Shown here: piece after piece, positions 23,544 to 37,353 of the stretch | How the letters are laid out: each line of letters starts with the position of its first letter | Position numbering within the stretch: the stretch's first letter is position 1 | Assembly: GCA_012295275.1 (NCBI GenBank) | Contig: CM022665.1 | Coordinates: 3,295,667 to 3,359,666 of the forward strand | Length of the DNA: 64,000 nucleotides | From: Chrysomallon squamiferum | Taxonomy: Eukaryota; Mollusca; Gastropoda; Neomphalida; Peltospiridae | Reading direction: 5' to 3' | Notes under the pieces: generated by a model | The model's input: the letters and a program-made list of their open reading frames with translations, nothing else | Database searches by the model: none | What the model was told of the DNA's origin: nothing | Translations under genes and position numbers: made by a program

Positions 23544-25185
23544 AATTTATTTATATCCTTTTCAGAATTTTATAAATTAATAAAAATAAAGTCAAATAAA
23601 TATTCTCGGTTTTATCTAGTTAATTTCACATGTCAACAGCTTGTCAAAATAAACATACTGTGACCAGAAATTAGTTTCTCAAGATGGCTGATGTTGCAAG
23701 AGAATGCAAAATTAAGCTGTAATTGAATTTTAAGACCTCTGTTTATATGATTTAAGTACATGTAATAATGCCAAGTCACCAAATAATCTTTTTCTACCAG
23801 AAATTAATTTATTACTTGAAATCAAATAGTAGTTTAAAAAAATTATGGGGCACAGTTTAACAAACTTTCTGTTGATATTTGTGTTAATTCTGATTTATTA
23901 TGATTTCAGGAATGTTTGAAACATAGTTTTTGTTGGATTGTATTTTTCAGTTAATAAATAGATCACAAATGGATCAACTAGTCACTTTTTTAATATTAAA
24001 ATAGCTTAGAAGATCTTCAACCAGAAAATTGTGTGTAATATACAAGCATAGTTTCAAGTAAATTTGTTATTTTGGTTCATGAACATAAACCAGGTAGAGT
24101 TTATAGCTGTCTTCAGTCATTAAAGCATCATGTATAACATTAGTACAGTTAGGTGTTGTTATAAGTATGCAGTAAATGTTATTTTAATGTGGACTTGTGA
24201 TGTGCAGAATTTTGACAATGTAGAGGTAATTTTATCCACAACTAACATAACCTGTCAATGTAAAAGAACATACTTTAATGAAATTTAAAAACATAATAAG
24301 TATGTCTTCTCTTTTGCTGAAATGTATTTTATATGCATCTAATTTCATATTAAAGTATGTAGATTTCTACGTTATCGAAAACCCAGATTTATGGTTTATA
24401 GCTTGAAGAGAAGAAGGAAAAATGTAAGAGAGTAAAATTGTTTTATTTAAAATATATTTCCTTTTCCATGTTTATTTTCTGCTGCAACAGTTAATTCTTA
24501 TTTTTGCTTTAATCAAAATATCTTGAATACACACACACACATACATACATACATACACACCAGGTAACATGGAATTGCGTTTAGAATGTTTCTGTTTGGG
24601 TGATGTTGCCCCAGTTAGAACAATTGTTGAATTTTTCTGCAGACCATAATAACTATTGTAAGATGTCAGTCAAATAGTTTTTGAATAATATTTTAATAAC
24701 AGTAGAGGAACACCTAAATCTGCCTATGTTGAGTTTCAGTGAGAATCCTTTATTAATTGGGGGAGGGGGGAGAAAAAGAAAGAAGCGAAACAACAACCAA
24801 AAAAAAAAAAGCAACCATGTAGCAAGTCCTTTGATGTGGAAATAACTACTTTGATTAATAATGACCTGGGTTGGATGTCTCATAAACATTAAGATGAAAT
24901 GAGCAACTACATGTGTGTGTATATCTAGACCTGTAAGAAAAAAAAAAAAAAAAAAAAAAAGCATTCTGAGACTACAGGCTGAATCCACAAAAGTTTTATC
25001 CATCCACTCTCTTGCTGTACATTTGTGTTTGATAATGGATGGTATGGTGTCACATGTAAATTTTCATTTTTTAATGCATAACTAAAACAAAATAAATAAA
25101 AATAATAATTAAACTGAAAAACTGCTGCTCTTCAATATTACTTTGATTGACGAAATTAATAATTATGGACTGCTTTCTTTACCAG
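22382..25185. promoter_or_regulatory. Head-to-head intergenic region of MRPL21 and CARF
   Basis: MRPL21 (minus) and CARF (plus) start codons face away from each other about 2.8 kb apart. A GC-richer patch at about 22980-23110 and a second YY1-like motif, CAAGATGGCTG at about 23679, stand out. The motif begins a 12-codon minimal frame (MADVARECKIKL then stop at about 23719), which would be an upstream ORF if it lies in the CARF 5' UTR. CARF needs at least one untranslated upstream exon because its first coding exon starts at an acceptor; I could not place it. The rest is AT-rich with (TTTA)n near 23512-23540. Confidence 0.35.
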
Positions 25186-25199
25186 GGTGAAGCATCAGG

Positions 25200-28100
25200 A
25201 TGACTAAGGATGGGGATGTCATGTCCAGTCCTGATGTTGTCATGGGAATAGTAACCAGTGGAGCCAGTGCTGAAGGACTGATGACCATTCCAATTAACAC
25301 TTGCACTCTTGTATCAAGAGATGAACATGGCAGTGATGTGTGTGGAATTAGTGGAGCATGCTCTATGGGCAACATCCAAACACTAGGTCTGAACAACTTT
25401 TTTCTCCTATATCGAATTGCTGTTAATGTTAAGAACACTTGTTTTTACAGAGTTTTGAATGTTTATTGCAATAATCAGATGTTCCATAGACTTAAATTGG
25501 TAGGGGGGGGGAGTTTATTTTTAAAATTATTTTTAATAATTTGATTTTTGAATGTTTACTGCCATAATTAGATGGTGCATACACTGCATTGGGGGGGGGG
25601 AATTATTTGAATATGATTATTTTTAAAATGTTTAAATCTGAAAACTGTGTCTGAAAAATAACGCTCTTGTTACCAAGTGTTACATTTAAAACATTGTTCA
25701 GCAATTTAAATTTCTCATCATGCACAGTTCTTCATTAAGAGTTATTTGTTAACAGCTGTTAATACCACTTAATATAACAATTATTATTTTAGGAATCACT
25801 ATCATCTTCAAAAATTCCTATTTGCATTTTCACATGTTTTTTTTCCTGTGATGGATGTAAACTATAGGACTTTTGACTAATTGTGAACATAGCATAGGAA
25901 CATTTTTTAAAGAACAGATAACAGGAACGTAACCCCATTAGGTTGTGTGGAGCTGTTTGCCTGGTGATGTTTTCCTAAGAATATTTTGTTGTGGATTTTT
26001 CTGTTTTTGAACCACGTTTTGCATTTATAAATAATATGTCAAAAATGAAGAAGAGTTCTTTGTTTAGTATTAACATTTTTTAAATATAATTAAAACTGTT
26101 ACACAATTTTATTTTCTGTAGGTGCATTTAAGTCTGACACAACTGCACTGCAGTGTCTCCTAGCTGCACCTATCTCAGCACCTCAGATTGTAGGAAATCC
26201 TGAAGCCATTCAAGTGATTACAATGCCAGCACCAACAGACGGAATAGCTAGGATTTGGCAGGTTATTCGCAATCCTGACAATCCTGAAATTGCTGCACTC
26301 ATTGCTGTAAATAATCCAGGAGAATATCTGCCAAAATCAGAAGGTAATGGTAAATGATGGTTTTTGTAAACCCAGGCTTACACATTCTTTACCAGTCTTT
26401 TTAATACAACTATTTCATTTAATATTTTTACCCCAAACAATTTTGTTTTTTTTGCTTTAATGTCTGAAATGTTCTTATTCTGTCTTTTACCAAACATTTG
26501 ATTTGTGTTGTTTGTTTATTAATTTATTTATCTTCTGTTAGAAAATAAATATTTATTTATTGTATAATTTCTTTTAAAATTAATGATTATTATTATTATT
26601 TTTTTTTCTTCAGGTGTATTAGGGTCAGGTTAGTATTTAATATCATTTCATATGCATAGCAATCTCTGTGTTTGGCCTTTAATTATTTCTTTTACCTGAA
26701 TACATTTTGTTGTTAAAGATCACTAGATTTTATTTTAGAACAAAATTAAATCTTTGTTTTTTGTTTTTCTTATTTCAGATGGAAATGCACAGTTTGTTGC
26801 TGAAGGTTTGCAGGGTGGGGAGGTGATGACTGAATCTCAGGCAACTGTGTTGATGCCTCCACCCCCACCCCCACCTCCCCAGCAGCAGGTTCTTCCCACT
26901 GACTTTCCTGCTTGGGCTTTAAAGTTAAAAAATTGTGAGGTGTGTTCCATTTTTCTTGTACCTTACATGAGAACTTCAACTGATGTAAATTTTGTACATT
27001 TTTTTTTTGTATATTAAATGAAAATTTTAACTGATTTAAGGCTAGAATTTAATATTTTTGTAAAAGCATTTTTGCTGATATAAATATTAAAGATAAATCT
27101 GCTATCTAACAAAGTTATGTACTTTTGATATTTACTGTATGAATTTTAAAATTAAATAATCTTCACTTGATATTTGGATTGATTTATACATACTTAAGAT
27201 TGTTTGCATAACAGTTTTGTTTAGTTTATGAATATTAATAACAATTTTATTGATGAAAAAAAGTGTTGAAACAATGGGAGTATGCAGAAAGAATTAATTT
27301 AAATGTTCTAATAACGTACCAGTTTAGAAGAAAACAATTCATTTGCCTGTTCTCACTGTTTCTCTTTGTTTTAGAAAATTGGCGATTCTTATCGTGGGTA
27401 TGTTGAGAATGAAGTGGAACTTGACCAGCTGTTGACTCTACACAAGCAGCAAACAGCAAGTTTCTGGGGAACACGCCAGTCACCCAGCCCAGCTAAACCA
27501 TCAACAAGACTGATGTGGAAGTCACAGTATGTGCCGTTTGACGGAATGCCTTTTGTTAATGCTGGTACGTCTTGCTCTAGTTCACACAGAAAAATACATT
27601 CTCCATTAAATGTTTTGTACAATGATTTGTTAACCAAGTTAGTGATTTTTAGCTGAATTTTAATTCCATTTAACTCAACTGAATAGTATATACCAAATAT
27701 TAAATATAAATAAAATATTCCATTTATAAAGAAGTATTTCAGTATCAGGAACCTTTGTTTTTGAGCTGTTTTCTAGATCAGCTGTCAGCTGTTTGACGTG
27801 CAGCTTTCATCTTGATGAAGGAGATTACTTTGTCCTCCATGGCCAGACTCTTGAGTTCAGGTGTTTTTTTTTTTAATTTAAAAAACCAAAAACAAATATC
27901 CACAGAAGGCAATACAAGAAATTCCAAACTATCCTATTTGTTATTTTCTGAAATCAGTTGTCATTTACTGAACAGAAATATATATATAACACACATTTTC
28001 CCTGTTACCGAGATGGCTTGTTTGAACATTAATGATTGTTTTATATTATTGTTTTAGGAAGCAGGGCAGTTGTGCAGGAATGTCAGTATGGACCAAGAAG

Positions 28101-31100
28101 AAAAGGTAATCCATACAAAAAAACAGTGGAAGATAACTCCAAGGTTTATAAACAGACATGCCCTGCTCGGTGAGTTACACTTTAATTTACTGAAATTTAA
28201 TTTATTTATTTCTCATTTGTTTGATCTAATTATGGATTTCATTATAACAGTATTTTGTATTTAAAAAAAAAAGAAAAAAAGATGTACTGTATCAAATCAG
28301 TAAGTAATAAAAATCAATAAGCATTTCTGAAAGTTAGTTCTGTCATTCACATTTCTGTTTGGAAACAATATTCAGAAATATAAAATTTTAATACAAGCGT
28401 TTATTCATCAGAATCTACATTAAGAAAGTGAAGAAATTTCCAGAATTTGCTGTTGATCTGAATGTTGATAAGAGATCACTAAAGATTGCAATGGATAAAG
28501 CTTTTCAGGAATTGAAGGACCGAGGTATTCCAGACAGCTATGGTGAAGAAAGGTATTTATAACCAGCTGTGTAATAATATTTTATCTGTTAGTTTGTTAT
28601 TTACAAAAAACATTTCTCATAAGTTATTTAATAATTGTGTTCACAAAAATCTTAATTTCAGTTTTTATAATTATTTGGAATATTAGACTAAATTTTTATA
28701 TATATATGTATATATTGTTCATTGTAGGTATTATATTCAGCTTCCAACAGAAAATGCTCACGAATTTCATGATGAACCTGTCTCTGCACCTGTGGCAGCA
28801 GCTCCTAAATACACACCAAATTTAGAAGTAATGAAAGAGGAGACAGATTTACCAAGCAGACGTTTGCATCCCCAGGTTGCCAAGAAGATCAGGGAGTTGG
28901 TTGCTGGTGGAGAGACCAAGGTTTATAATATTCGACGACAACTCAGGTAGGCTGTGATGTTGCTAACATCATCATTCATCAGTGTTGTCATTACCCTGTG
29001 TATATGTGGAAGTGAGGTTTGGTTTGTTGTTAAGTCTTTGAGTGTTGGTATGATTCTCAAAACTCAATTGTTGAAAGGAAATAAATTATATTTGAAGAAA
29101 CCATGTTATCTTAGTCAGTGGTGTTTATGCAGGCTTGTTGTCATGTTGGGTGAAAGTCTTAGCATGCAGTTTCCATAACCGTGTGCTGTCCTCAGCCAGA
29201 TGACTGCTTTCCAGTACTCATCCAGTTTGTCTCTTTGTCAGCTGGCTGGTCTTCCCCTAAATAATTTCCCTTCACATCTAGTGGTGTAGTTATTATTAAT
29301 GATATTCAGACAAAATGTTGCCAAACTCTGTTGAACTATTTTTGTTTGAAAAATAAAGTATTATACTGAATTATTCACTATGCCAGTAATTAATAAATAT
29401 ATTTTTTTTACAAGTATACTGGTTTCCAGAGATCCTTTCTTTTTTCTTTTTTTTTCTTTTGTTTCAAATTCTGTTTCAAATTTACACTTCTTATATTTAT
29501 GAGAAATAATTGGTGTAATGTAAAGACTATTATTTTTATTATAATAAACCATTCTTTTTGTTTAATTTTTTTCGTTTTGTCAATGAATAGAATCAAAAGA
29601 AGAAAATAAGTTTTAATTATATTTCAGAATGTTTGTTATGCGAGAGGTTTGTCATGGAAATGTACCTGAGCGTCATGATCTCACTTTGTTCCCGACTATT
29701 AATGATCTCAAAAATCACATTCACCAAGCACTGCGTGACATTGAAAATGGAACACTGCCCCTTACAGCCTCAACTGTAATTTTATCTCTATTCATTCATT
29801 TCTATTATTTATTTATTTGTTTGTTTGTATACTTATTTATTTATTTATTTATTTTGATTAAGAAAATTATTTCTTCAGATAGCATAATACCTCTGTTTAA
29901 GAAGAAAATATTAAAATTATTTTACTAGTAAATTACTTTGTTCAGCTTTATTAAAACAGACATGGATATGAACCAGTAATGTGTCAGAAAGCAAATCAAG
30001 GTTGTGAGTTTAAAGCAAAAAATTTCAAAAAAGTTTCTCTTAAATTTCTGACAAATAATTTTAATACAATACTGAATGGAACAAAAAAAAAAAAAAAACT
30101 TGACAACCCCCCCCCACTGATTATGCCACCTTTGCATTGTTGTTTTATAATAATCAACCTGATTATTTGTTAATTTTTATTATAAGTTAAATGTAGAGAT
30201 AATAACTACACACGACAAAAGTGGATCATCTAATTCCAATCCTGACTTTGAACACTCAGATCCAACTATGTGGGTTGGTATGCCTTTATCTCAGGATGCT
30301 CCAGTACCAGAAACTGTCACTGTTACACTGACACAGAATCCAGAGGAAGGTAATCAACACACTTTACAAATGTTTTGTCTTTTGAAATAACAGTTTGGCT
30401 GTGACCAGAAATATTTTGGTAAATCTGAATTTTATTTATGTTTTTTTTTGGTATTTTTTTCCTCTTTCTGTTGGTTTAGACAAAAATGTTTGGTTTTTTT
30501 ATAAATTATATTTTGTTTAATTTTCTTACGATAACAGATAATAAAGATTTGCAATACATTAAAAGAAACAAAAAAACCAACAAACCAAAAAAAAAATAAA
30601 CATAGTGGTCAAGATTTATATGTGCATATTAAACTGACAGGTAATACAATAACTTGGCCTTTATAAATATATATATATATATATATATATGTTTTTTTTC
30701 TTTATTTCAGATGGACATCATATTGTTTCACGTATAGAAACACATCTTAGTGATGGCACAACCCAAGTCAGTACAACATTAACACCTGAAACAGCTCAGT
30801 TACTTTCTAAACTTCACCCAGGCATGTTTCCAGCTGGCAGTCTATTACAGGTATACATTTTTTACTTTCTGCTCGTTTACTCACCATTTACTCTGTTAGA
30901 AAATAGTGCCACACATGATTTGAATGTTTGGTTAATGTTTATTAGGAAGAGATAAAATTTCAATAATTAGACAAAACTTGTTTATAGTGCACTTGAAAAA
31001 AACAACAAAAAAAACATGTCTAGCAAAATATTACAGGTTTTGATCTTCAGCAAAAATACTTCGAAAGTTTACGAAATGTTTCTTTGTTTGTATTATTCAG

Positions 31101-31708
31101 CTCACTCCAGCAGCAGTGACCCATCTACAACCCAATACCCAGCAGATCATTGTCACTGATGAAATGACTAATGGTGCCATAGCTCAAGTGAGTGAAATGG
31201 AAACACAGCCACAAGACAGCAGTGCACTGGATTCTGGTGCAACTCTCCATGTTGTAGACAGCTCTATGATAAACTCTGACACAACAGATGAACAAAATAA
31301 CCTTGCCATTTCTATGGCAATACGTAAGCACAATTTTAATTGTAAAATATATGTTTGTTTTTTTGTTGTGTGGATTGTTTTCATGAAATGAGTCCAGTTT
31401 AATCTTAATTTCTAAGCTTCATCTGATGCCTTAATTATATTAGTCCTGAACTAGAGAAAATTGATTCAAAATGAGAATCGTTTTTGATATCATTTATTTT
31501 TATTATCTGAACTGAAATAAATATATATACTGTTGAAATAAAACTGATAAGACTGAAATTTCGTAAATTTTCAAAATTATTCACCTTTGAATTTCAAAAC
31601 TTTTTGTTTTGTTTATAACTTTAAGAATTATTTATTGTTTCAGGTGAACATGAATTAGAACAGTTGGATTCAGGTATTTCAGAACAAGACATTTCACTGG
31701 ATGCTTAA
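25200..31708 (+). CDS. CARF: Calcium-responsive transcription factor (CaRF/ALS2CR8)
   Basis: Thirteen coding exons: 25200-25386, 26122-26343, 26614-26628, 26779-26939, 27375-27564, 28058-28169, 28412-28552, 28728-28946, 29628-29775, 30187-30349, 30711-30850, 31101-31323 and 31644-31708. All phases match; total 662 codons with the stop (661 aa; human CARF is about 725). The exon containing the ATG starts at an acceptor (25185), so the 5' UTR is spliced. The conserved ALS2CR8-type region spans residues about 196-465: the [17 protein letters not shown] stretch, [30 protein letters not shown], and [20 protein letters not shown]. Residues about 172-190 are a Pro-rich then Gln-rich run. The C-terminal third is Thr/Ser/Gln-rich and acidic, like an activation domain. 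Vertebrate CaRF is a nuclear factor that binds a calcium-response element in the BDNF gene. The donor of the first coding exon (CTAG|GTCTGA) is weak. Confidence 0.93.
26614..26628 (+). other. CARF: 15-nt CARF microexon
   Basis: A T-rich acceptor (tttcttcag) and a GTTAGT donor bracket 15 nt that are phase 1 on both sides. Inclusion inserts five residues (roughly GVLGS) and skipping keeps the frame, so alternative use is possible. It lies just upstream of the Pro/Gln-rich exon. Confidence 0.6.
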
Positions 31709-34190
31709 CAACAAATTAATATTTTGTCTAATATATATATATGTATAAATATTTATATATATATAAAACAATTTGTATCGTATGATACGTAAGTGCTCAC
31801 ATGGAATCCTACAAACACATGCACACATTTCCAAAATATTTAAGGTGATAAATATGCATATATTTCACTTAAAGGGCATTTCAAACAGCACGTGTACACA
31901 CAGTACACAATTTAAGATATGAAGAGAAAAAATGTTTCTATAAATTTCTGAGCTGAATTAAAAGCGAAAAGTAGAACAAAATATTATTAGAAAACATATT
32001 TACGATTCGTGATTCAAGTAATTCCTAGTGTGATCCAAGTATGTAATTTAGTGGTGTTACCAAGCCACTCAGTCTTTGATGTTACAGGTTTACTGAGCAG
32101 TTTAATCCTTCGTGCTCCACACAATCAGATTATTAGTAACATCCAAACCTTTAAGTGTATTGAACCTGGCAGAGATGTATTGAAATTTCCATCAATCACT
32201 CAAATGTTATAAAAAAAAAAATTAAAGACGTAATTGATGAGTGTGGAGGTTTATCAAGTTCACGATTACACACACAAATATGCATGCACAAACCCAGACA
32301 AATTTTAATATGAGATTATTTTATGGAGATGACACAGTGAAGTTCATTATATCTGTGATGATGATAAAAGATTCAGGATAAAGCAGTATTTGTATGAGAT
32401 ACAGGAAACTATCTGTTAATCTTGGAATAATGAAGTATTTATAACCAATTAAAGATGGAAATAAATTACAAATATTAATATGACTTACATTTTGTACAGT
32501 TGTTGAAATTTCTCAAAACTGCCAAATACATATAAATGTTTTCTTAGCTTTCCAACTTGTTTCAGCTTTACATAACATCAGTTACTTCCATCTCACATTG
32601 TTGTTAATAATTTGTTTACTTTTTGGGTGTGTTACTGAAAGTTGTTTATTACATTTATTTAATTATCCAGTTGCATTTTCATGTTACCCTTGCAGTTTGT
32701 ATTTTTAAAATAAAAAATGAAAATTAAACATTAGGATTATTGAACATTTTAAAGCTTTGATGTATATATTATTTGACTCGGTATTTTATCTGTTGTTTGG
32801 TGCATTTCCTTTCATATGTGCACTGAAAGAAAAAATGTAGAAACATGGATGTTAAGAAATGTAATTAAAATAGTTATAACATTTCTGAAAAAAACAAAAA
32901 CTGTTTATGACTGTTTATCATTTCTAATTTTTCATGATTTATATAGATTAAATAATACCTACCATTATGGTGGTACTCAATATTTTAAAACATTTTTATT
33001 TTTTTATTTTGTATTTATTTTCATTTTATTTCCTTGCTCCATTTTTGGAACTGGTAGACTAAAAAAAAAAAAAAAATCTAACATGCTAAGATTTTCTGTT
33101 TTCACAGAATATTTTGTTTTGTTTATGTAATATTTATTGTTGTGACTGAAAACCTTTGTGATATGTTTCAGGTTGTGTGATTTGGTTTTCCCTGATCCTT
33201 CAGTGAAGGACTATTTCATTTTTTTCTTTTTCATCAGACTATATAAATAAATAAGTAAATAAATAAATTAATTTTATGAATGGTTTTGTTTTGCTGCAGT
33301 AATCAGTTTGGTTAAATGTACTGTTTCAGATTGGTGCTATAGTAATTGACAGTGCAATATTAAAATGGCTTTGCAGAATCATTACCTGATAGATTTGAAC
33401 ATCATAAATATCTATAATATTATTCAAAACATTTTTCTTTTTTCCTCAGAGTTTAAAATTAATATTACATGACATTTACTTGTAACTGAACATCTTTGTT
33501 TCGGCTGTATTTAACGACGAAATTTAAATGATCTATATAATTATTCATAACTTTATTGGGTTTCTTAAGTTTCAAAACAAATTTTATTACAGAAATTATA
33601 TTTTATCATTTTATTTTAAGTTTTCATTTTGAAATTTACAACATAATTTGTTTTTCCTAAAACAAGTTGTAAATAGAGGGCTTAATGTTTTTGTTTTTTG
33701 GGGATCTTCATTTCTGTTATCTAAGACACAATGAAACGTTTAAATGTTGGAACTGATTTTATTATAATATAATGAATTTCAGTGTTATTATTGTTGATTG
33801 ATGTATTTTGATTTTTCTTGTTTTTTACTGTTTGTATTATTTATAAAGCTGAGTAAAGTATTTGAAAAAGACATCTTTTTTTTTGTCTTTAAAATATTTG
33901 ACATTTTTAGAGAGTATATAATGATTTTCTTATCTATAGTTACTGTTGGAAAAGCTTTTACAATGTCCACAAAACAACAAACAACTTTTTCATTAGGAAT
34001 ATTATGGTGTCTGTTACTTTCATTTTTGAAAACTCCAACCCCCACCATCCAAAAAAACCCCAACAATGTAACTAAAAATATGTAAAATCTAATGTGTGTA
34101 AAAATCATTTGAAATTTATATCCTTCAGTTCCATTTGTTTTATTTCATGCTTACTGAAAAGAAAAAATTAAAACATCTGAAAATCCCAAT
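31709..34190 (+). other. CARF 3' untranslated and convergent intergenic region
   Basis: AT-rich sequence follows the CARF stop. An AATAAA at 32709-32714 is one plausible poly(A) signal and there are others. Open frames on both strands near 33790-34110 are AT-rich chance frames. No gene is supported before the golgin 3' end. Confidence 0.5.
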
Positions 34191-34192
34191 AT

Positions 34193-34198
34193 TTTATT
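34193..34198 (-). terminator. Possible poly(A) signal of the golgin gene
   Basis: On the minus strand AATAAA lies about 1.37 kb beyond the golgin stop codon. Earlier minus-strand signals are possible; this one fits the point where the two convergent 3' regions would meet. Confidence 0.3.
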
Positions 34199-35567
34199 GA
34201 TTTTACACATATTATAGTTTCCCATAAATAACCACCACTTAATATTGTATAATATACTTGTCTATGCAATTTTTATAACAGCATCATTAATTGCAAAATT
34301 TAATTTTCATGAAAGACATTTTGCTGTTCATAAGCAAGACATATTCTCTGATATCACATTAAATGTATTCTATACACTATTCAAATACATGCACATAATT
34401 ATTATGTATGATAATAAGAAATGAAAAAAAAGTGCACATTTACTTGAACATACTTAAAGAAATAAATTCTTTACATTATTCTTCACCAATATGGTTTATC
34501 ATTATTTACGGTTTTCTCATTCACAACCACTTAGTAATTCCCAGTATTCACTGAATGTACAAAAAAACAACAAAACAAAAAAAAAAACAAAAAAAAAAAA
34601 AAAAAAAAGTAAAACAATCTACGGTAAACCATTAAATAATTTAAAAGTTTGCATTATCTGACATTTTTGTTAACATGCTTAAATTTCACTACTTCCTTTA
34701 AAACCTAAAGCTTTTCTAAAACTAAAATATTCCACATTTTGTCTTTATCAAGGCACTTTAGCAGTTATAATTTAAGTATACTGTACAAAATCAAATAACA
34801 TTATCATGAGCGGTTTGAAATGGTCAAATCACTAACATTTTCTTTATTATATGTAACTGTACATAAGTTCAACAGCTGTCGAGTAGAAGTGTATTTACTT
34901 AGCTAAAATTTAACATTTAAAAATGAATGTTCTAGAATAAATTTCTACCATCTGGTGAACATTCCTTCTTTGACTAACAATATGATCAGTCGGTTGAGGG
35001 GTCACAGCTGGAAAATTCTAAGCAATGACTTCTAAATGAAATATATTGTGACCTAATCATGCATCATTACATCAAATGTACAAGGACAAGAAATAAAATA
35101 TAATTAAGTGGACTATATTTTAACATCTTTGCAGTTAAATGCATTCTCAAAAACAAATACACTCTTTACATTTATTTATATGTATCACAACTGCATTGAA
35201 AAATTATTACTGTTTTGTTGTAATTGTTTTTAATCAATAAAATAAAAAATAAGTAATAAAAATACTGTAAAATGTAGCAAATATTTCACTTGGAAATAAA
35301 CACTAACTTTTCATTCCTCATTGGAAAAGTGGTCTTCTTGTAAAAGAAAACCCCAGACATACTGGAATGTTAATAAAGATATCTCGTAATAAAATTTACA
35401 TATGTATATGTGAACATGAACAGGCACTGACTTGCACAATGAAAAGACAAGAATGTATTGATAGTGGTCTTCTGAACCAATTTCCTGTTCCATCTTGTTC
35501 CCCAGTAATTTAGTATGACGAAGTGATACACTCCAAATACACACCACGTTCTTACAGTTCCTGACAG

Positions 35568-36318
35568 TTAAATGAAACCAGTGAAACAGGAGATGATGAG
35601 GATGTGGAGGAGGATGAAGTATGCCCACAGCAGAGTCCGAATCCCAGGACGTAGGCGCATCATTCGATTGAGTTGCCTGCTGGAAAAGTACAAGTATTCC
35701 CTGAAGTGAAAACAGATAACAGCAATTTTTACAAGCCTACTGGAAGGAAAGAACAAGTTCTAAAGCTGTTGTCATGCAGTGTTAAAAAAAAACAATTAAA
35801 ACAAAAAAAAAATACATATGCTACCAATGAACAGTATTAATTTAATTTACTTTATTTAACTGAGTTAAAAATCTAGCAAATATGTGTTAACATTCAACAA
35901 TTAGAACAAAACACAAATATATAAAAATTCAATTTTTTTTTTTTTATAGTTGCATAAATCATAATCAGAGAAAGTAGATACCCATACTTTTTTACATTCA
36001 GCCATCTCTGAAATCGTTGGCAATAACCAAAACCATGACGAGCTGAAAATAAAACAAGTCAATGTTATTGTCAGTGTTTTCGTAAGTCTTTGTAATATTT
36101 GATAATTAAATACACTTTGGTAATGTAACAATAAATTTATATACTTGCATACAATTACAGCTTAAAATTAATTTTGAAAGAGAATTTTAACATTATAAGC
36201 AAAGTAAAGGAAATGCAATAAGAGTAATAAAGCAAGTTAAAAATAAGAAAAACTTACTTAACATAGGACTGATTTCCCTTATTTTTGATTCTTCAAACTC
36301 TTCCATATCAAGTTTTAC
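35568..36318 (-). CDS. GOLGB1: Golgin C-terminal exons: juxtamembrane helix and tail anchor
   Basis: Three small exons (36318-36258, 36042-35988, 35679-35568; phases 1 and 2) encode MEEFEESKIREISPML, then HGFGYCQRFQRWLNVK, then RQLNRMMRLRPG, the 20-residue membrane helix, and a short CFTGFI end before TAA (35570-35568). The run of basic residues before the helix faces the cytosol in tail-anchored proteins and helps set topology. The middle exon's donor (AAA AA|GTATGG) was chosen over an earlier GT because only it keeps the membrane helix in frame. Confidence 0.8.
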
Positions 36319-36734
36319 CTTGGAGTGAAAACGTGTAAATTATTATCACATCACAAAAATGCAGAAATACGTACAGGTAACATTATACTTCATTTACTTA
36401 CAAATAAATTATTTAAAACCTTTTTGTGACACATTTTAAGAAGTCTATTTTGTCCTAGACTTGCATTTAAATCATATTTATTTGGTACATACATATATTT
36501 TTTTTTAGTAAGATGTGATGTTTTAACAAAAATGTGAAAGAAATAAGTAAAATAAAAAAATTACCTCCTTCATGATTGACGAAGCTTGCAGCTGCAGCTG
36601 TTCCTGTAACTGACCAACCAGTTTCTCAATCTGAGTTCTTTGTTCCTTCTCTAGCACCAAACTCCTCTCTAACTCAGCACATTTCTTAGCAGCTAAATCT
36701 CTTTCTTGTTCCAAAGATTCAACTCTGAGAGGGG

Positions 36735-36765
<31 letters not shown>

Positions 36766-37297
36766 GGTTTCAATTAGTGAAAGAAATCACAAACGTTTTT
36801 CAGTAACTGCATTTAATTAGTTCAGGTGGTATTAATGAGTAAATTCCAGTAAATAAAATAATTTTAAATTTTACAGTTCAAGCTAAATTAAATTACAGAG
36901 CTGATTTAAAACCTGAAATGATGAACAGAATAATTCTTATTACTTATGCTTGTTAATATATGTGTGAGATAATGCAACTATGAAAGATAATTGTAAAAAC
37001 AGATTGTTAAAAAAAAAAATAATAATAAATAATAATAATAATAATTATCTCATACTTTTTCTTGCAAATTTTCAGTTCATCATCTTCTGGCGTTGTTACA
37101 ACATGTGATGTCCTCTGAAGAGATTCACTCACTGATCTTCTTTCTATTTCTGAAAACTGCAGTCATAAAGAAAAGGAAAATTCTGAGAACATTGTAACAT
37201 TTGTTTTTATATGTAATACTTTCCTTGGTCAATCACTCAAGTAAACATTTTGGTATTTAATTATTAATAATATAACAAACAAACAAACAATAATAAA

Positions 37298-37353
<56 letters not shown>

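Noticed and set aside
33788-34108. Overlapping frames of about 100 codons on both strands between CARF and the golgin
   Set aside because: Phe/Ile/Lys-rich frames in AT-rich 3' flanking DNA; both strands open at once, which is typical of chance.
35311-35628. 105-codon minus-strand frame overlapping the golgin last exon in another frame
   Set aside because: The exon's membrane-helix frame fits the upstream phases. This one would need a different phase and starts inside the exon.
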